Shown here: positions 6,281 through 8,754 of the stretch, piece by piece
How the letters are laid out: every line of letters begins with the position of its first letter
How positions within the stretch are numbered: position 1 is the first letter of the stretch
Source: JBECKQ01 sp040235375
GTDB lineage: Bacteria > Planctomycetota > Phycisphaerae > UBA1845
DNA: 8,754 nucleotides
NCBI GenBank assembly: GCA_040235375.1
Contig: JBECKQ010000241.1
Coordinates: 1-8,754 of the forward strand
Reading direction: 5' to 3'
Program-made: the position numbers and the translations under genes
Notes under the pieces: generated by a model
The model's input: only the letters and a program-made list of their open reading frames with translations
What the model was told of the DNA's origin: nothing
Databases searched by the model: none

Positions 6281-8754
6281 TGGTCTGCGCTCCCTTCATA
6301 AGCCGCCCGGCAAGAGCGCGAATCTCGTGCTGCTCGCTGGCCAGGTCGCGCACGGCAGCGAGCGTGGCTTCATCGGCCCGGTCCGGATCGAAACCAGCGG
6401 CCAGTTCCGCCGTCCGCTCGTTCAGCGACTTCTGCATCGAGCGAAGCACGAGCAGTTCCGCAAGCGGCGGCACGGGCGGGCCGGACTCGCGCGTCTTGCT
6501 GCTTCCTCCCTGACCGCCGCCGTAGCGTGCGTTCTCTTCGGCCAGTGCCAGCCGGGACAGATCCGTCAGCGACTGAATGAGCACGTCGAGCTGGCTGACG
6601 ATCGATGCTTGCGCAGTGCCAAGCCGGCGGTCGATAAGACGTTTGGCGAGCGACTCGGACGAACGCCCCATTCCGGCGAGCGCGCGATCCAGAACGAACC
6701 CGTAGACGATAGCGCCGTCCATTTCGGAGCGCAGCGCGGCGGCGTCTTCGCGCACGCTATCCTGCTCGCGACCAAGGGCGGAGGCTTTGCGTGTCTCCAG
6801 CCGGCCCAGGCGTATTCCCGCCCCGGCGATCTCGATGAGATCACGCGAGCCGTCGTTGATGCCGGACTGCCGCGAACGAATGTCCTCCAGGCGCGTGCGC
6901 AGCACGCTGAGGTGTTGGCGCTGGACCGTCCGACGCGTGCCTTCCGCCATCTTCTCGAGACCTTCCAATGCGGACGCGAGCGACTCGCGAGCCTCGCGTT
7001 GCCAGTCGAGCGCGCCAGCGCCGTCGGCATCCAGCAAGGCTGCGGCCGCGGACTGCATCGGCGAAGTTGCCCCGTACAGGGCCCGGGCAACGACGATCAT
7101 GTCCAGTCGCTCACGCCATTCGAGGGCGAGACGGCGCGTGTTCTGCATCAGGTCGAACTGCATCTGTCCGATCGGCTGCCACGCGTCGGCCTCGGCCTCT
7201 TGCTGACTCGCCTCCTGGTTGGCCGCGATCAGGTCATCCTGCGTACGCAGTAGCTCAGCGACTGCCCGCCGGGCCTCTTCCTGCCGTCGCGCCAGATACT
7301 GGAGGCGGCGCTCCTCGCCCTGCTGAAAGGCGTTGAGCACGTCGGCGAGGCCGGCTTCCGCAGCCCGCTGCCCGATCTTGGCGGCCGCAAGTCGATTGGC
7401 GGCGATCGCCTCTGCGGCGTTGCGCATGCTCCGCGGGATTTGCGCGGCCAGCGCGGCGCGCCTGCCTTCCGCAATCGCAGCCGCCGTGGCCGGCTCGCTG
7501 GATTCGAGGCTCTCCTCGAGGCGGCCCATGTCCTCGAGCAGTCGATCCATGTCGTCACCGAGCAGCGTCTGCGCCTGGGCGTCCTGCTGAACGGCCGTGG
7601 CGCCTTCCGCGCTCAGACGATCAACCGCCTCGCCCAGCGTGGCGCTCGTCCGCCGATCGCAGGAGCGGCGGATCGCCTGCTGCCGGTCGAGCAGATCACG
7701 GGCACGATTGATGATGTCGTGGAAATCACCCCACTGGCCGAGCACGGCCAGCAGGTGCTTGATGTGATCGCTCGCCTGATGCTGAAAATCGCCAGCGGCC
7801 TCGATCCGCGATTGAGTGTCGGCCGGGCTGGCAGCGTCATCAAGCACGTGCGCCGCCTGGTGCATCAGATCCGTCACGTCATCGGTAAGGACGCCGGCCG
7901 CATCGCGAAGGTTGGCGCGTGTACGTTCATTCGCCACCGCATTGTCGGAGAGTCGCTGCTCGACGGCGGACACACGGCCGCCGAGTTCCTGGGCACGCTG
8001 CGCCAGGCGCATCTGCTTCGCTGCCGACAGCACCAGCGGTTCGCCCGCGCTTCGCTCAAGGTCCTGCTGCGGCACCTTTCCCGCGAGCGACTCGATCTGC
8101 CTGCAAAGGGATGTCTGGTCGATCAGCAAGCGGCGCAGTCCCTCGTCGACGCCGGATATCTGCTCGCGCTGAAGTCGCTCGAACGACTCGGCGCTGACGA
8201 CGTTGAGCTGTAACCGCGCCGAGTAGGACACCTGGCCGCCCTCCGGACCGGAGGGACATGCGTCCATCGCCCGCGCCCGGTAGATTACCGCGTCGCCCGG
8301 CCTGACGTTGAGCTCATGAATTCGCCACATGTAGTCCGTTGCGACCGCGTCCGAATCGCCGGCGGGGCCTCCGGCCGGGACGATCGGAATGGCGACAGCC
8401 TGTTCCTGATTGTCCCCTGCACGCTGGGCGAGCAGCGCTACGGATGCGACGCCGAGATCGTCGTCAGCCCGGACTTTCACGTGCAAGAGGCCTTCGGGCG
8501 TCACTTCCATCGTACCGCGAGGCTCGACGACGGTGACGTGCGGCGGTTCATCCGCAACGGCCTTGACGCGCAGAAACTGTCCCGGCGCATTGGTAAACCC
8601 GTCTGCGTCCGCCACGCGCACATCCAACACGTAGTCGCGATCGATAACAATGCTGCCATGCCGGGTGGTCGGCTCCGCTTTATCCGCATGCAGTGGCAGC
8701 CGGTCTTGTCCGTCAACGATGGCAAAAGCGGTGGCTACCGAGCGGTCGATGCGG
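6270..8754 (-). CDS. DUF4175-like envelope protein, 5' end missing
   Basis: The reading frame is open to the window edge, so the GTG at 8630 is not the true start. Codons upstream of it continue as protein (for example VDGQDRLPLHADKAEP and HGSIVIDRDYVLDVRV). About 827 residues are visible. The first 170 or so are beta-rich and Ig-like: VRADDDLGVASVALL, then LNVRPGDAVIYRARAMD, then SARLQLNVVS, a pattern I associate with the periplasmic part of DUF4175-family proteins. The missing N-terminus would then hold membrane segments. The middle is a very long Ala/Arg/Glu/Gln-rich helical region, probably coiled coil. The last 85 residues contain a Gly-rich turn (RYGGGQGGSS) followed by PPLAELLVLRSMQKSLNERT, a tail often seen in planctomycete members. 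The biochemical role is unknown. In many genomes such genes sit downstream of MoxR ATPase, DUF58 and VWA (Bat-like) genes, which could lie to the right of the window. It leads the visible part of the minus-strand operon. Confidence 0.8.
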   Translation of the reverse strand, partial: RIDRSVATAFAIVDGQDRLPLHADKAEPTTRHGSIVIDRDYVLDVRVADADGFTNAPGQFLRVKAVADEPPHVTVVEPRGTMEVTPEGLLHVKVRADDDLGVASVALLAQRAGDNQEQAVAIPIVPAGGPAGDSDAVATDYMWRIHELNVRPGDAVIYRARAMDACPSGPEGGQVSYSARLQLNVVSAESFERLQREQISGVDEGLRRLLIDQTSLCRQIESLAGKVPQQDLERSAGEPLVLSAAKQMRLAQRAQELGGRVSAVEQRLSDNAVANERTRANLRDAAGVLTDDVTDLMHQAAHVLDDAASPADTQSRIEAAGDFQHQASDHIKHLLAVLGQWGDFHDIINRARDLLDRQQAIRRSCDRRTSATLGEAVDRLSAEGATAVQQDAQAQTLLGDDMDRLLEDMGRLEESLESSEPATAAAIAEGRRAALAAQIPRSMRNAAEAIAANRLAAAKIGQRAAEAGLADVLNAFQQGEERRLQYLARRQEEARRAVAELLRTQDDLIAANQEASQQEAEADAWQPIGQMQFDLMQNTRRLALEWRERLDMIVVARALYGATSPMQSAAAALLDADGAGALDWQREARESLASALEGLEKMAEGTRRTVQRQHLSVLRTRLEDIRSRQSGINDGSRDLIEIAGAGIRLGRLETRKASALGREQDSVREDAAALRSEMDGAIVYGFVLDRALAGMGRSSESLAKRLIDRRLGTAQASIVSQLDVLIQSLTDLSRLALAEENARYGGGQGGSSKTRESGPPVPPLAELLVLRSMQKSLNERTAELAAGFDPDRADEATLAAVRDLASEQHEIRALAGRLMKGAQTNAD
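6290..6294 (-). promoter_or_regulatory. ribosome binding site of the WGHLPP-motif gene
   Basis: GGGAG on the minus strand lies 9 bases before the ATG at 6280 and inside the last codons of the DUF4175-like gene. It supports this start, and hence an 11-base overlap between the two genes. Confidence 0.6.

Noticed and set aside
8628..8630. GTG as the start of the DUF4175-like gene
   Set aside because: The frame continues without a stop to the window edge with protein-like sequence upstream, and the Ig-like region would be cut. The gene is simply truncated by the window.

Overview
The window is GC-rich, densely coded bacterial chromosome. It most resembles a member of the Planctomycetota, possibly Phycisphaerae-like. 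That assignment is an inference from gene content: an exported prenyltransferase/squalene-cyclase-repeat protein, an exported NPCBM-domain protein, a short exported protein with a Trp-Gly-His-Leu-Pro-Pro motif, and a large DUF4175-like coiled-coil protein, all in one tight operon. Scarce Shine-Dalgarno sequences fit the same picture. No RNA marker gene is present to settle the taxonomy.

Left part (1-272): a complete tRNA-Ala(GGC) lies on the minus strand with a near-consensus sigma70-type promoter, and an imperfect palindrome overlaps the -10 element. The rest of the 197-base gap up to the first protein gene shows nothing else that I can support.

Plus-strand block (273-3257): three co-directional genes. 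The first is a UvrC-like protein that keeps the four-cysteine Fe-S cluster and UVR motif but appears to have lost both nuclease domains. The second is a XerD-type tyrosine recombinase with the full R-K-H-R-H-Y catalytic set and a good promoter just upstream. The third is an unrecognised zincin-like protein (HECYH plus a downstream ExxCD) that ends in a disordered-looking tail and a Gln-Phe-Leu-Leu-Phe peptide resembling a bacterial sliding-clamp-binding motif. Two of the three clearly belong to DNA-maintenance families. The clamp motif, if real, would put the third there as well.

Minus-strand block (3233-8754): four genes read right to left in a probable operon whose start lies outside the window. 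In transcription order they are a DUF4175-like envelope protein (5' end missing), a small exported helical protein, an exported protein with four QW-type repeats, and an exported protein with four beta-rich repeats followed by an NPCBM domain. The junctions are an 11-base overlap, a 1-base gap and a 4-base ATGA overlap, so translation is probably coupled. All four appear to work at or beyond the cytoplasmic membrane, but their joint function is not known.

The two blocks converge and overlap by 25 bases at 3233-3257. This overlap encodes the clamp-like peptide on one strand and the last residues of the NPCBM protein on the other.
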